A stretch of DNA of 64,000 nt from Calendula officinalis (lineage: Eukaryota; Streptophyta; Magnoliopsida; Asterales; Asteraceae): assembly GCA_963853835.1 (NCBI GenBank), contig OY970824.1, forward strand, positions 3,601,001 through 3,665,000, written 5' to 3'. Of the stretch, positions 32,481 to 43,947 are shown in pieces; position 1 is the first letter of the stretch; every line of letters starts with the position of its first letter. The translations under genes were made by a program, and so were the position numbers. The notes beneath the pieces are model-generated. The model made no database searches and had not been told where the DNA came from. It was given only the letters and a program-made list of their open reading frames with translations.

Positions 32481-32519
<39 letters not shown>
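32481..32519. repeat. 39-base poly(A)/poly(T) tract at an acceptor
   Basis: 39 consecutive A on plus. On the WAK2 strand this is T39 running directly into ATAG, the acceptor of the EGF exon, so it acts as the polypyrimidine tract. Confidence 0.95.
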
Positions 32520-32521
<2 letters not shown>

Positions 32522-32541
32522 GGTTAATTAGATTAATCATA

Positions 32542-32854
32542 CTACCTTCGTATCAAAATAAGTGATACACTTTTATTTAGAGATGAAACAAAATAAGTGA
32601 TACACTTCTAAAACTTACCTTATTTAGTAAAAAAGTGAGACCCTTTCTCCACTAATCATCTACTTTAATAAAGTGAAATTATCATTTTACCATTACTTTT
32701 ACTTTTAAACATCATTATTATCACTTTATTCAAAAGAAGTGAGACGCATTCTCCACTAACTATTCACTTTAATCTATTTTAAACTACATTTTAATTTTTT
32801 GCCTCAAAAACCGTGTTTTATACAAATGTATCACTTATTTTGATACGGAGGTAA
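32542..32854. mobile_element. Stowaway MITE, 313 bp, in WAK2 intron 2
   Basis: Inverted ends beginning CTACCTTCGTATCAAAATAA and ending TTATTTTGATACGGAGGTAA, flanked by TA. It has the same length and clearly similar interior sequence to 4537-4849. Confidence 0.88.
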
Positions 32855-34285
32855 TATATCGAATAGTGTGTCGGTAAAAGTGTACAAAACCAACAATACT
32901 AACCTTGACAACCAGGTGAAAGATACGGGTTTCCCTCATAACCAACGTTGCAATTGCACCTATACCCCCCACTTCCACTGTCAGAATCAACACAAAAACT
33001 ATTATTTTGACAATAGTAATCGGTTGTATTCTTATACTCATCGCAACTCCTACTCCCGATAACCCAATCAAGCACCACAGGAACACTCTCCGACATCCGA
33101 TTGATAAAATCTGGATCTGAAAGATCCGAAGCACCCCTAAATTTAAACGCACTTTGCTCTCCAAGGAAACTATAACCACATTTCGAGAAAGACGAGATAT
33201 TGGTGTGTCGGTTGAAGGTAGATGTTATTATTAGATAAGTCTTCACGCCCTTCGGCAAGCTCGTTTCACAGCACCCGATACCTGAATAACACAAATTTTG
33301 CTTCTGCAATCAATTTTTTTGGATACGGGATGAACGTGTAGGTATTTTTTTAGTTGTTTTTGGCTCGCATTTTGTCACCCGTTATCCATTAGCATGTGTG
33401 AAAACAAAACTATACATTATGATTCAAGTGAGTATAGTTGAGATATTTCTAAGTAATATATAGTTGTACGCGTATGTAATTGAGTTCAATTATAAATATA
33501 TCTAGTACAATCGAAGTCATCGATCCATTAGTTATTTCATTTCTGAAAGATTGAGTTGTGTAAAAAGATGTAAATTCCATGTATTTTAGTAAAGCAAATG
33601 GTAATTAAATTTGATCATTGTGATTAATAAGAGAGAAAATCCCGTAGATAAATATAAACGTACCTGTGCATGATCCACCAATGATATCTTGAGCCTTCGA
33701 ACAGACAGAAAGACATCCGCTGGTGAAATCCCTATTGTCGATTCCGACGACCGGTCTGAAGATAGACCAGTCATCACAACCAATGACAAACAACTTATTG
33801 AGTTCAGACAAAGTGAAACACGTGGCCACCACAAGCCCTGCCGAGTTCAAATGAGTTAATTACCCACCGGTTGTATTATAACACCGTGTGCTGATCATTG
33901 TGTTCTTGATTCTCACATGGGTGCTGGATATATCCAACACCTCCACCTGACTAAAATTGCCAACGGGACTATCATCTCCTGAGAAAGAAAAAAGTTGACT
34001 TGACAAGAAAGGTTTCGGTGGGTTGAAGGAGGTGTTGCATGTGATGTCGTGCCACGGGCCGATGGAGCAACCTGAAACGGATCCAATACCGAACGGGTAC
34101 GGTACGGTTAGGTTGCCACATGTACTTGGGCATCCTGGTTTAGTATTATTGATGATTTGGCTGTTTGAGATTGGGAGGAGTCTGAGAGAATACAAGATTA
34201 CAGAGTATAGAGTCATCATCTTGTTCATTTGTGCCAAAAAAAGGTGTAAGTTGTAACACTTTTGTAGCGAGTTTGCAATGATCAC

Positions 34286-35381
34286 TTGATATTGGCCCCC
34301 TTTGATTGTTTCGTAGCATTTAAAAAAGATATTCGTCTAATTAGTTGTTAATCATTTTTTTGTTGATTGCAAAATTTTACGTTATTTTTTCTTATGTAAA
34401 AATGGTTGATGTTAACAAGAAATGCTAAAAAAAATTAGGAAGACGAAAACTTTCACCGAATCATTTAAAAACTAAAACAACATTTTCATTGAAATTTATG
34501 TAAGTAGACTTTTTCCATGAATTTGACATGTAAGTTTATATCATTAGATTAAGGTAATGTTGGAAACAAAAGGCCGTGTTAAAAATAATGACAAAAATTA
34601 ATTATTTCTATTTAAGTACGTTCACGTATAAGGAAACAAACTGTGAAACAATATGTTAAATCATTCTAAAATGATGGTCTAGTGATAAAGGCTATTGAAT
34701 GACTTTTAGAGGTTACAAATTTTAATTAATCAGTCACTAACTAAACATTTATTAGATGGTCCAAGGCAAGGTTCGGAAATGCATTTTTTAAACTCGGGCT
34801 TCTGAATATTGTAATAATATACACAAACGTGTGAAGTCCATTTTTAATAGTAGTATTCGGTTTAGGAAATGTTATGAATACTTTCATGAAATCCGATCCT
34901 AGCCTTTAGTTATAGTCACTCCAGGTCCCTTTCTCTTTATAAATTTATTACGCTGCTTGAACACTACTTGCGTTTATTTTAGGGAAAACAATTAAGAACA
35001 ATGCAGTTGACATGATTTTATCTTGAATCGGTCTGTGGTCAATATTTGTACGGCCTTTTTTAGTTACTGCATCTCTACATTATCTAAAGTTATTATTAGG
35101 AGCAGGTATTAATGCGTTGAATTGTTATTAGGAAAGGATTAATAATAACCAAGAGTCGGTTAGACAATCCCATACACTTCGTAATTAGACAAATAATAAA
35201 TTTGTAATGTGTTTATAAAAGTCTTGACCTACTCCTCTAATAACTAATTGGTTTTAAGATGCAACCTCACAAACTTACTACTTGCTAGAAGCTAGAGAAA
35301 AATCACTATTGCAACTCTTCTTATTGTACTTAAGATTTTATCTCTTGCTCACAAATATTCATTTCATTCTTATCTACAATC
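34286..35381. other. Divergent promoter region of WAK2 and WAK3
   Basis: About 1.1 kb separates the two start codons. It contains a SINE copy (34669-34850) and AT-rich DNA. AAATTTATTACG and TATAAAAG-like words near 35213 could serve WAK3. No other gene is seen. Confidence 0.4.
34669..34850 (+). mobile_element. SINE copy, degraded
   Basis: GGTCTAGTGATAAAGGC resembles an A box. AAACATTTATTAGATGGTCC and AAGGTTCGGAAATG match the same words in the SINE at 51191-51394. The B box has decayed (GAGGTTACAAATTTT). Confidence 0.6.
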
Positions 35382-38034
35382 ATGAAGCTGACTGTACTCA
35401 TATTCTGGTTGTCCCTAGTCACATTCCGAACAACCACCATAACCGCCGCCACCACTCTCACAATTAACAACACCGGCAACATAGCAAAAGCGGGCTGCCA
35501 ACCTCAATGCGGAAACGTGACCGTTTCATACCCCTTTGGAATAGGACCCAACTGCTCTATAAACCCTTGGTTTGAAGTAACATGCAACACTTTCTTTCAA
35601 CCCACCCAAAACCTTCTACGGTTCTCGAGAGATATACGACATAACAAATTCTACTTTTCATATGTCCAACACAGTAGCTAGCCGATGCTACGACCAATCT
35701 GGCAATGTCACCGAGGACGATCCAGTCTTCACAAATATGGGAACAAATTCACCCTTCACCTTCTCACAACTAAACAAGTTCACTTTGATCGGGTGCGGTG
35801 ACTTAGCCTTCTTCATAGACCCTGATCGAGTCACTACCGGCTGTTTATCGTTATGTTCTAGAGTCCAAGATGTGGTCAACGGTTCTTGTACGGGAGGTGG
35901 TTGTTGCCAAACATCGGTCTTAAAGGGACTCCAGTTCTATGTCACCGCTTTATCTAACCGAGCAGCCAACCGTACCAGTATCTGGCCGTTTAGTCCTTGT
36001 ACGTACTCGTTCATGGGCGAGCAAGAACGGTTTACTTTCCGTGGGGTCTCGGATTTCTTGGATCAAAATTTCAAGAATCGGACGGCGGCTAGTGTTCCCA
36101 TACTTGTGGATTGGGTTGTTGGGAACTTGAGTTGTGGTGAATCTAGAAACGCTGGTCGGTTGGCTTGTCGAGAGAATAGTTACTGCTTTGATTCTGATAC
36201 TGGGGTTTCTGGTTATCGATGTATTTGCAATAATGGCTACCAGGGTAATCCTTATCTTGATCCAGGCTGCCAAGGTTAATTAATTAATTAATTTCCCGTA
36301 TCGTTCTCTTTAGTTTGATCTTTTTATTTCTTATTAATAAACAGTATGTGATGTATATATATATATTGATAGATATCGACGAGTGTGAAGATGCAAACAA
36401 TAACTCCTGTGAGAGAATCTGTGAAAACACTCCAGGAAATTATACTTGTTCATGCCCGAATGGATATGTTGGAGACGGCCTGAAAAATGGAACCGGTTGT
36501 GTTGCTAAAAATTCCCATTTTCCAGTTATTAAATTCTCTCTAGGTGATGATGAATTATACTCCCTCCGTCCCATAAAAAACTTCCCATTTGATATGGGCA
36601 CAAGTTTTAAGGGGATAGTTAGTGGTGGGGTCATTGGTAATAATTTTGATTAAAATATAAGATTGGTTTGGAGAGAGAAAGATGGTTAGTGGATAGTTAG
36701 TGGTGGGGTCCTTAGTAATAATAGTATTTTATTATGTGGAACCCATCAATTGAATGAAATGGGAAGTTTTTTGTGGGACAAAAAATTAAGGTCAAATGGG
36801 AAGTTTTTTGTGGGACGGAGGGAGTATATATTATATATACATTGAATTGATTGATTTTTTGTACGTAGCGTATGATGAAACTTGCTTAATTTGAAATATT
36901 CATGCAGGCATGTCGTTTGGTTTCTTGGCTACGTTGGTTGGATTAACCTGGTTGTATATCGGCATTAAGAAGAAAAACCTTTTGAAACTCAGACAAAAAA
37001 TGTTCCAACAAAACGGAGGTTTGCTACTACAACAACAGATTATGAACAACGGGCGTAGTATCGACTCAACACAAGTCTTCACGGCCAAAGAATTAGAGAC
37101 TGCCACCAATAATTATGCAAAGGACACGATCTTGGGCGAAGGTGGAAATGGTACCGTTTATAAAGGTATTTTACGTGACAAACGAGTGGTTGCAATCAAG
37201 AAATCTAAAGAAATGAACAAGACCCAAATCGAAGAATTCATTAATGAAGTAATCATATTAACGCAAGTTAACCATCGGAACGTGGTCAAGCTCTTGGGAT
37301 GTTTTTTAGAGACTAATGTTCCATTATTGGTTTATGAATACGTCTCAAATGGTACACTCTTTGAACATATCCATAGTAACCGAAGCTTGATTTGGTTATC
37401 TTTGGAGAACCGTTTACGAATAGCTTCTGAATCCGCAAGTGCACTTTCGTATCTCCACTCGGCTACATCAACGCCCGTCATACATAGAGATGTTAAATCC
37501 GCCAACATATTACTAGACGAAAACTACACCACAAAAATTTCAGATTTTGGAGCATCAAGATTGATCCCAAAAGATCAAAAACAAGTGATGACAATGGTTC
37601 AAGGGACGTTTGGGTACTTAGACCCTGAATACCTCAATAACAGTAAGTTGAATGAAAAGAGTGATGTTTATAGCTTTGGGGTTGTGCTTGCTGAGCTTCT
37701 AACCGGGAAGACACACATGGTAAGGAAGGGAAGTGAAGAAATGACTCTTGCTAAGCTTTTCATAATGGCCTTAGAAGAAGACTGTTTGTTTCAGATTCTT
37801 GAGCGTAGAGTTGTAAGGGAGGGTACGCTTGAGCAACTCCAAGAAATTGCAGAACTTGTGAAGAGATGCCTAAACCTTTGTGGAGATGAAAGACCGACTA
37901 TGAAGACAGTGGCGATCCAACTTGAAGGTTTAAGGAAGTTTACTAAACATCCTTGGGCAAGTCGACATGGTAATGAAGAGGCTGAGAACTTAATAAGTTC
38001 GGAACAAGTAGATCTTTATACTCATGGATCATAG
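35382..38034 (+). pseudogene. WAK-like receptor kinase, WAK3, frameshifted in exon 1
   Basis: Exons 35382-36274 (the first two exons of its relatives fused), 36373-36543 and 36908-38034. Signal peptide MKLTVLIFWLSLVTF, GUB_WAK domain (AGCQPQCGNVTVSYPFGI), WAK-associated region ending YRCICNNGYQGNPYLDPGC, EGF DIDECEDANNNSC, helix FGFLATLVGLTWLYI, and a kinase with GEGGNGTVYKG, HRDVKSANILLD, DFGASR and GTFGYLDPEY. The frame from the ATG ends at about 35681. The conserved continuation, seen as SNTVASRCYDQSGN from 35662, lies one frame over, with the change near 35601-35610 in CCCACCCAAAA. Thus the extracellular part cannot be joined without a frame change. The intron between GSCTG and GGCCQTS is absent. 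The kinase is intact. Pseudogene, or an assembly error of one base. Confidence 0.85.
36560..36824. mobile_element. Stowaway MITE, 265 bp, in WAK3 intron 2
   Basis: Ends CTCCCTCCGTCCC and GGGACGGAGGGAG with TA on both sides. GGGAAGTTTTTTGTGGGAC is repeated near the right end. It differs internally from the 313-bp family. Confidence 0.9.
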
Positions 38035-38450
38035 TTTTAAAACAAGCCGATGTTATCATCAAGACATAAGTATAGTTTGGCCACATATATATTAATTACG
38101 TGTATCTCGTTTTTCCAATATGTTCTAGTTAGTTTCCTTGTTGTCAACTCAAGTTTATATGTGAAAAATAGATTATCTAAACTATACTCAGTCTAGTTAT
38201 ACTTTATATCGCCAGTCGATTAGTGAAGGAATGAGTGGTCATTTTGTGACCGCAACACAACGCAACAATTTTTTGCTTTGCTTTGGTAGTGCATGCGGCA
38301 GATGGTGGTCTCTTGTACTTGTGCAATGTCGTTTGTGCATATGCATGGTAAACAGTACATACATGGAAATTGTATTGATATGGATATTTATGCAAAGTAA
38401 AAGATTAAAATTGCTATTAAGGCATGGCTTCAACAAGATTCTCATTAAAA
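38035..38450. other. Spacer after WAK3
   Basis: Presumed WAK3 3' UTR and AT-rich spacer before the convergent SELT-like pseudogene. No feature is supported. Confidence 0.4.
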
Positions 38451-39777
38451 TTACATCCTACAATTCTTACTTATCTCAAACAAACAAGATAAAGTGACAT
38501 CACACCATCTTACAAATTCAAAGTTTTTGCTAACAATATTAAATATTTGTTGAGCATACCCGAATGTGCACTCATTAGAACCCATATCAACAACTCTTGA
38601 ATTTGAAATTTGTTTGCCAATTAGTTCGTGCAACTCGATTTCTCCAGGGAATCTCTTCTCCCTCAACTTAGAGTAAACCTACAATCCATACAACATGAAT
38701 AAATATGTTCACATTCAATTTCAGGCCTAAATTGCCATGAATATTGCCTTACTGGATCAGACACATGGTTTAAACTTTAATGAAACAGGCCAGATTGGCC
38801 CACCCATGCAAATAAAGTTTTCTCTACTATCAATCTCCTTGTGTCACCAACACATGTATAGGCAGAAAATGTACGCACAAATGTAGGCAAAAATATCATT
38901 TTCCTATTTTCTTTTACCTATTTAACCTTGAGATAAAACATAGCCAGAATCAACCCGTTTATCAATAAATGGGTTAAAACTGCCACCTTTTTACGTATTA
39001 TATTATAACAAGAAAAATGAGTTTACTCACCCGTTGGCCATTACAAGAAACTTCAAAAGCACCTGAACTCTGAAGAAAACCTTGAAGGAAATTTCCAAGT
39101 TGAAGAAATGGTCCCAAATCTATTAGCCCGCATGGAATGATACCAAGGAGGTGGTGCTGCAAACCCTAATCTGGGGAAAATATGTTCACCAGCCATCACA
39201 ACACCAATCACCCCAAATTGAAAAACAGGGACCATTTTCGATAACAACCGTTTTGGTAGCGGTGGTTAGCTAGAACAACATTTAAACCTGGAAACTCTGA
39301 TTCCAGCATCTTCTTCATTGTCTCTGCATTCCCTCTATAAATTAAAGATATTAATCACTATCTAAATGTATCATATATTCAATTATATACCACCTAGAAT
39401 CAAATCAAATGAAACCTTATCATTGAATTGAACAATAAATAGCAAATAGAGACCTGTAAGAACATGATGCGCAATGTTGACCGTGTTGCCTAAGCCGATC
39501 CCTCCACCAAAGCCACTGGCTTTCTGTTAATTTACAATTAGATCAAAATTAGAACTACAATTGAACCCGGGCTTTTTGACGAATAATTTTAAAAGGAAAA
39601 AGGAGTGGGGAATTCAAGGGGTTGCTGGATCGGCGGTGTTGGAAACTGTTGTGGCGGAATATGGTGGTGATGGGCGGCGTGTTTGGCCGGTGCAGGAGCG
39701 AAGAGGTTGAAAATATCTGAACAGAAGAGAAAGAGGGGTAACCCTACAAGAAGCAGCTGACTTTTATCCATAGCCAT
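38451..39777 (-). pseudogene. SELT-like (selenoprotein T family) pseudogene
   Basis: Plant SELT-like proteins are small ER-associated thioredoxin-fold proteins with a CxxC/CxxU redox site. Pieces in order on minus: exon 1 from 39777 (MDKSQLLLVGLPLFLFCSDIF...LFAPAP), exon 2 39523-39454 (GNTVNI), exon 3 39334-39031 (MKKMLESEFPGLNVVLA, VPVFQFGVIGVVMAGEHIFP, PPPWYHSMRANRFG), exon 4 38678-38451 (SKLREKRFPGEIELHELI). The order matches the family, but the frame breaks three times. After GNTVNI about 7 bases that should encode the first half of the CxxC site are gone; about 4 bases are missing after VVLA; and several are missing after ISSTW. No clear donor follows exon 1. The gene cannot make a working protein. 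Identification is firm; indel sizes are from memory of the family. Confidence 0.82.
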
Positions 39778-41428
39778 CTCCGGAAACTCACTACACAGAG
39801 GAAAGGAGGGTGTACCAGCAGGGCGGCGTCACGGCGGTCGGCCAATTTCAGATCATCCAAGATTTGATGTTCAAGGTTACAAAGCGTAACGATGGACTTT
39901 GCCCATATTTAGAATTTGATTGTGTTTTTCAATAATTAACACAAAAGCGAAATAAATAATTAACCCGATAAGAAAGAATTTGTCAAAACAGTTGCTATCG
40001 GTTGTAAATATAATTTTTCAAAGATTTATGCATTAGATAAAGAAATATTTACTTAATAAACTTAAAATTTTCTAAAATTATATAAATGACTATTAATAAA
40101 TTTTACATTTATTAATTTATAAGATACATTAAATTTATTTTCATTTATTTAAGAAATTTTAAGATCGTTAATATTAATATCTATGATATGAACATAAATT
40201 TCTAGAAAAGGTATTTTTATAACTTATCTCTTAAAGGTATGAAATAAAAAATATTGTTTGAAGTTATAATTATCACTTATGTGTTGAAAATTATATTCAA
40301 ATCATTGTTAAAATTAGAATTCAGTTGATGTACTTTGCAATATCTTAGAATTTTCTAAAGTTAGAAAATTAGGGATAATGAAGTAAAACCATCAAAAGTT
40401 TTTAAATGACAGAAAATATAGTAGTATATTTCTTGTAATCTATACCATTTTAACAAATAAGTGTATCAAATGACAAAAATATTTTTAAATATTACGGGGG
40501 AAAAAAATACTTTCATTACTATAGTTTGGGTGTGTGGCTTTAGTTAAACAAATTTGCAGACGCGTGATTTGTGCTTTTCACTTCGAAAATTCCTGATTCG
40601 AGGTTTTGTGCAATCATCTGCAACTGCAGTCTGTTTCCATGTTTTTCTGTATACAAATGCAAGGATATGGATCATCTTTCAGTTGTTTCAAACGCAAGTA
40701 TGTGATGATTGTGTTGAAGGGATCTGTAGCTATGGCTTTTGGAGGTACTGAACAACCAGCAGCATATTGAGTTAAACAAGAAACTGAGTGCTGCAATTGC
40801 TGACATTCTTACCACCAAATCGTCTGTTCCTAAGTCATGATTTTTTCTTAAATTTTTCGATGCAAAGGTAAGCTATTCTCATCTTCTCAAAATGGTTCGT
40901 TTCGTCATTTATGTGTTCTCATTGAATTTCCATCCAGTCCTGGATCATGTAATTCACTACCCTACTATTTTAGAATCAAGAACTACTAGCAATTTAACAA
41001 CTTAGCAAACACAGAATATGTGCCAAAAGAATCATCAGCAGAAGGAAGCTTTCTTCATCCAATTCATCGTTAAACATCATAATGTGTATATGCAAATCAA
41101 TAAACTCTTGTATAATATTCTACATATTTGGAAATTAATGTTGAATTTCTTGACCAAAATGTTTTGATTTGATTTAAATTTATTTGCAGCATTCACACAA
41201 ACATAAATGAACCAATATTTACAAACACGTTTTTCTTGCAAATAATCATGTCAATGGTGGGAATATCAAGTTCTTACTCATAGAAACAATTAAGCAAAAT
41301 ACATTTCTTCACGGTATTTTCAAGTAACCAACAAAATAAAACAAATCTATTCTTTCAGTCATACTAGACAGTGTACTCTTGAAATTGGCAAAACAAAATA
41401 TAGATCGGATCAAACCGGATTCTAAATC
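39778..41428. other. Intergenic between SELT-like pseudogene and PRA1
   Basis: AT-rich. 40550-40800 is less AT-biased and has open frames on both strands, but neither resembles a known protein. The part nearest 41428 is the presumed PRA1 3' UTR. Confidence 0.4.
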
Positions 41429-42088
41429 TCAGACACGAGCGGCAGCAACGACTGGCGCGGCGGAAGCAGCAGCATTGGCGGCGGCGCCGTTAAGAAACGA
41501 GAGGAATCCGGTGGAAGCACCTGCATCTTGTTCATCAAGGAACAGATCCTCTGGAGTCCTGAAAGCACCGTGAGCAGAAACAACCGCCGTTCCAAGAAGC
41601 AACGCGGAGATCAGCACAGATCCAACACTTGTTAGGAAGATCACGACGATGCTGGAGACAATCAACAGGCCTAGGGTTTCACGCTCTGAGAACGTACGGC
41701 CGAAGATCACCAACGGCGGGTCGGAGGGACGGAAGAGGTAGAGGAAGAGCCAGGCGGCGAGAAGGCCGACGAGGGTGATGAGAGAGAATGGATTTGTGAG
41801 GAGCGAGAAACCGAGGACGGCGGCGATGATGGTGATGTAGTTCACGCGGAAGTAAGAATAGTTCTTACGGATCCGGCCTGCGGCGTCGGTTATTGAATCA
41901 GGTTTGGAGAATGCTGAGCGGTCGACGAGTTCAGTCCATGGACGGCGGCTGGAGAGACCAGATCGGACGTTTTCAGTGATATTGTTGATGAAAGCACGGA
42001 AGGCAGGGGTGGCGACGGGAGCCTGGGATTCGCCGGTGGAAAGGATTTGTGGATTTGAGATGGGGAGGATCGCCGGTGATGAAGCCAT
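41429..42088 (-). CDS. PRA1: PRA1 family protein (B type), intronless
   Basis: Prenylated Rab acceptor family: small multi-pass proteins of ER, Golgi and endosomes that assist Rab GTPase targeting and vesicle traffic. Start taken at 42088 (MASSPAILPISNPQ) because family members begin this way; an ATG four codons upstream (42100) is possible. About 219 aa. The N-terminal cytosolic part contains RPWTELVDRSAFSKPDSITDA and RIRKNYSYFRVNY, the family signature. Four hydrophobic segments follow in two pairs (TIIAAVLGFSLLTNPFSLIT, LVGLLAAWLFLYLF, LGLLIVSSIVVIFLTSV, VLISALLLGTAVVSAHGAFR). The C-terminus is Ala-rich. A single uninterrupted exon is usual for plant PRA1 genes. Intact. Confidence 0.95.
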   Translation of the reverse strand: MASSPAILPISNPQILSTGESQAPVATPAFRAFINNITENVRSGLSSRRPWTELVDRSAFSKPDSITDAAGRIRKNYSYFRVNYITIIAAVLGFSLLTNPFSLITLVGLLAAWLFLYLFRPSDPPLVIFGRTFSERETLGLLIVSSIVVIFLTSVGSVLISALLLGTAVVSAHGAFRTPEDLFLDEQDAGASTGFLSFLNGAAANAAASAAPVVAAARV

Positions 42089-42515
42089 TACTGCGTTCAA
42101 TTTGTTGGGATTTTGGCAGCCGGAGATTTTGTAGAGAGAATTTTGCTTGTGTGCAAAGGATTTGTCCGTTAAAGTCGGGTGGGGGTTAACGCGTCGGTGA
42201 AAATAGGGCTCCGATCGAGCCTATTTTTGAAAAAAATTCGCCGCCAGAAGAATGGCCGATAACTGACCACGTCATCTCCCGCCAGTTCTTAACAACTCAA
42301 TTGTCAAAACTAGCCTTTTAGTTTTGAAACCCAACCATCTAGCTACAGGGGTATTTGTGTAATATTTGTTTCCATGGTCGGTTCGCATTCCCTCTCTCTT
42401 CCGTTTCTCTCCCGCTTCAATTTCATTTCCACCCAACTGCACCACAAACACTAACTTGCACACCCATATAGACATATACGTATAAACGCTGTATCTATCT
42501 ACCGGATCGTTAAAA
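42089..42515. promoter_or_regulatory. Shared divergent promoter, PRA1 and DDB2
   Basis: Only 427 bases separate the two opposed start codons, so both core promoters and 5' UTRs must fit here. It is relatively GC-rich for this window, with no convincing TATA box for either gene, as is common for housekeeping plant genes. Confidence 0.6.
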
Positions 42516-43845
42516 ATGCCGGTTCGAGCAAGACGAACTTCGTTCCCGGAGGTAGTTATTGAGAGGGACACTGACACCGAGGAAAGTTCCGACGAAGAAG
42601 AAGAGGTAGAAAACGACGTCGTTGATTCTGATGATTCGGAAGCAGAACAGGAAGTAGAAGACGACGTCGTTGAGCCTAAGCCTTCATCTGCACCCGATAA
42701 GAAAGGGAAATCGCCTATTACAATCAGTCTTAAGAAAGTCTGTAAGGTAAGAAAGAAAAACCCTAAATATTTCAATTTCATTTTATAATTTTCATAAAAT
42801 TAGTGTTTCCATGTTATATTATTTTGTGATTTGTTGTATTGAAGTATTCGTATGATGTGTGCTTATATTAGGTTTGTAAGAAAACTGGTCATCAAGCTGG
42901 TTTTCAAGGAGCTAATTACATTGATTGCCCTATGAAACCATGTTTCCTTTGCAAAATGCCTGGTATTATACTTAATTATCCAAAAATCTGGAATTATATT
43001 ACGAAATTGAATCTGATTTCATAAGTTATAACGAATATTGAAGGTCACACAACTGTTAATTGTCCTCACCGAGCCGCTATGGAGTTTGGGGTTATTCCAG
43101 CATCTCGTAAACGAACCAATAACTCTTTAGATTATGTATTCGAACGCCAAATGCGTAACCGAGTTCCTTCTGTAAGCTTGTGGTTATTCTTAATTTCTGT
43201 ATAAAAGTGGTTTTGGTTCACTTTTTCATATGTTGTTTCTTTCAATTTGTTTATGTTTGGTAAATGGTGCACAATAGATAAAGCCAGCATTTGTGATCCC
43301 AGATGAAGTGAATTGTGCAGTCATCAGATATCATAGTAGACGAGTTACTTGTTTGGAATTCCATCCAAGTAATAACAACATTCTCTTATCAGGCGATAAG
43401 GTTAACTTTTATTAAAGCTGAAGTTACTTTATATTTTTTGTTTTTATTCTTATTTGTTAGTTTTTTTTAATATTAAAGAAAGGACAATTAGGAGTTTGGG
43501 ATTTTGGCAAGGTGTATGAGAAAACTGTATACGGGAACATACATAACTGCCTACTCAACAATATGAAGTAAGTTAATGTTTCTCTTTTCTCCATAAAAAT
43601 ATCATAATTAGTCATTTAAATGAATCATTTTCTTGAATAATCATTTTTTGTCGAATACTCAAACATGTGATTATTTCTACAATCCGTCTGTATATAAATA
43701 ATAATATTTATGATTATTATGCAGATTTAGTCCAGCAAATGATGGAACAGTTTACACAGCATCATCAGATGGAACAGTCAGTTCAACTGATTTGGAGACT
43801 GGTTTATCAACATCATTAATGGACCTCAATCCCAACGGTTGGCAG
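42516..43845 (+). pseudogene. DDB2: DDB2-like gene, first six exons only
   Basis: DDB2 is the WD40 damage-recognition subunit of UV-DDB, used with the CUL4 ligase in nucleotide excision repair. Exons 42516-42746, 42872-42962, 43044-43171, 43278-43400, 43479-43567 and 43725-43845; phases fit and the sum is 783 nt (261 codons). An acidic N-terminus (ESSDEEEEVEND) is followed by SPITISLKKVCK, a plant-specific cysteine region (VCKKTGHQAGF, YIDCPMKPCFLC) and zinc knuckle CFLCKMPGHTTVNC. The WD40 start is VTCLEFHPSNNNILLSGDKKGQLGVWDFGKVYEK in outline, then VYTASSDGTVSSTDLETG. Plant DDB2 is about twice this long with more WD repeats. After exon 6 a good donor (CAG|GTACTT) leads straight into a LINE, and no later exon is visible up to 64000. 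Either the 3' half is lost, or it lies beyond a very long intron. Confidence 0.9.
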
Positions 43846-43947
43846 GTACTTTTTTCATGATTTTATAAAAAAATATTAATTCATTAATATCTGATATTTA
43901 TACACATAATACACTAAACATAAGAGTGAAAACGAATTTGATGTAAA

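Larger units (their letters stand above)
31020..34228 (-). pseudogene. WAK-like receptor kinase, WAK2, with premature stop
   Basis: Same design as WAK1: exons 34228-33664, 33281-32904, 32476-32306 and 32227-31020, with the same lengths for exons 2 and 3 (378 and 171 nt). Signal peptide MMTLYSVILYSL, GUB_WAK domain (PGCPSTCGNLTVPYPFGI), EGF domain DIDECADPNNNPC, helix GFGFLSLLVGVAWIYF and a full kinase (GRGGYGTVYKG, AIKKS, HRDVKSANILLD, DFGASR, GTFGYLDPEY). However, exon 1 has an in-frame TAA at 33862-33860 right after RCYNTTGG, with the same frame resuming as AGLVVATCFTLSELNKL. It would truncate the product before the EGF and kinase domains. All other splice sites and frames are sound, so the stop is young, an allele, or a sequencing error. 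Start 34228 is preferred over the upstream ATG at 34285 because it gives a proper signal peptide. WAK3 diverges from it. Confidence 0.88.

Noticed and set aside
33830..33865. A short intron removing the WAK2 stop
   Set aside because: GT...AG words exist, but the intron would be about 30 bases, far below the plant minimum, and no relative has an intron there.
40554..40860. Possible gene between SELT-like and PRA1
   Set aside because: Short frames on both strands, no known motif, and no supported splice structure.
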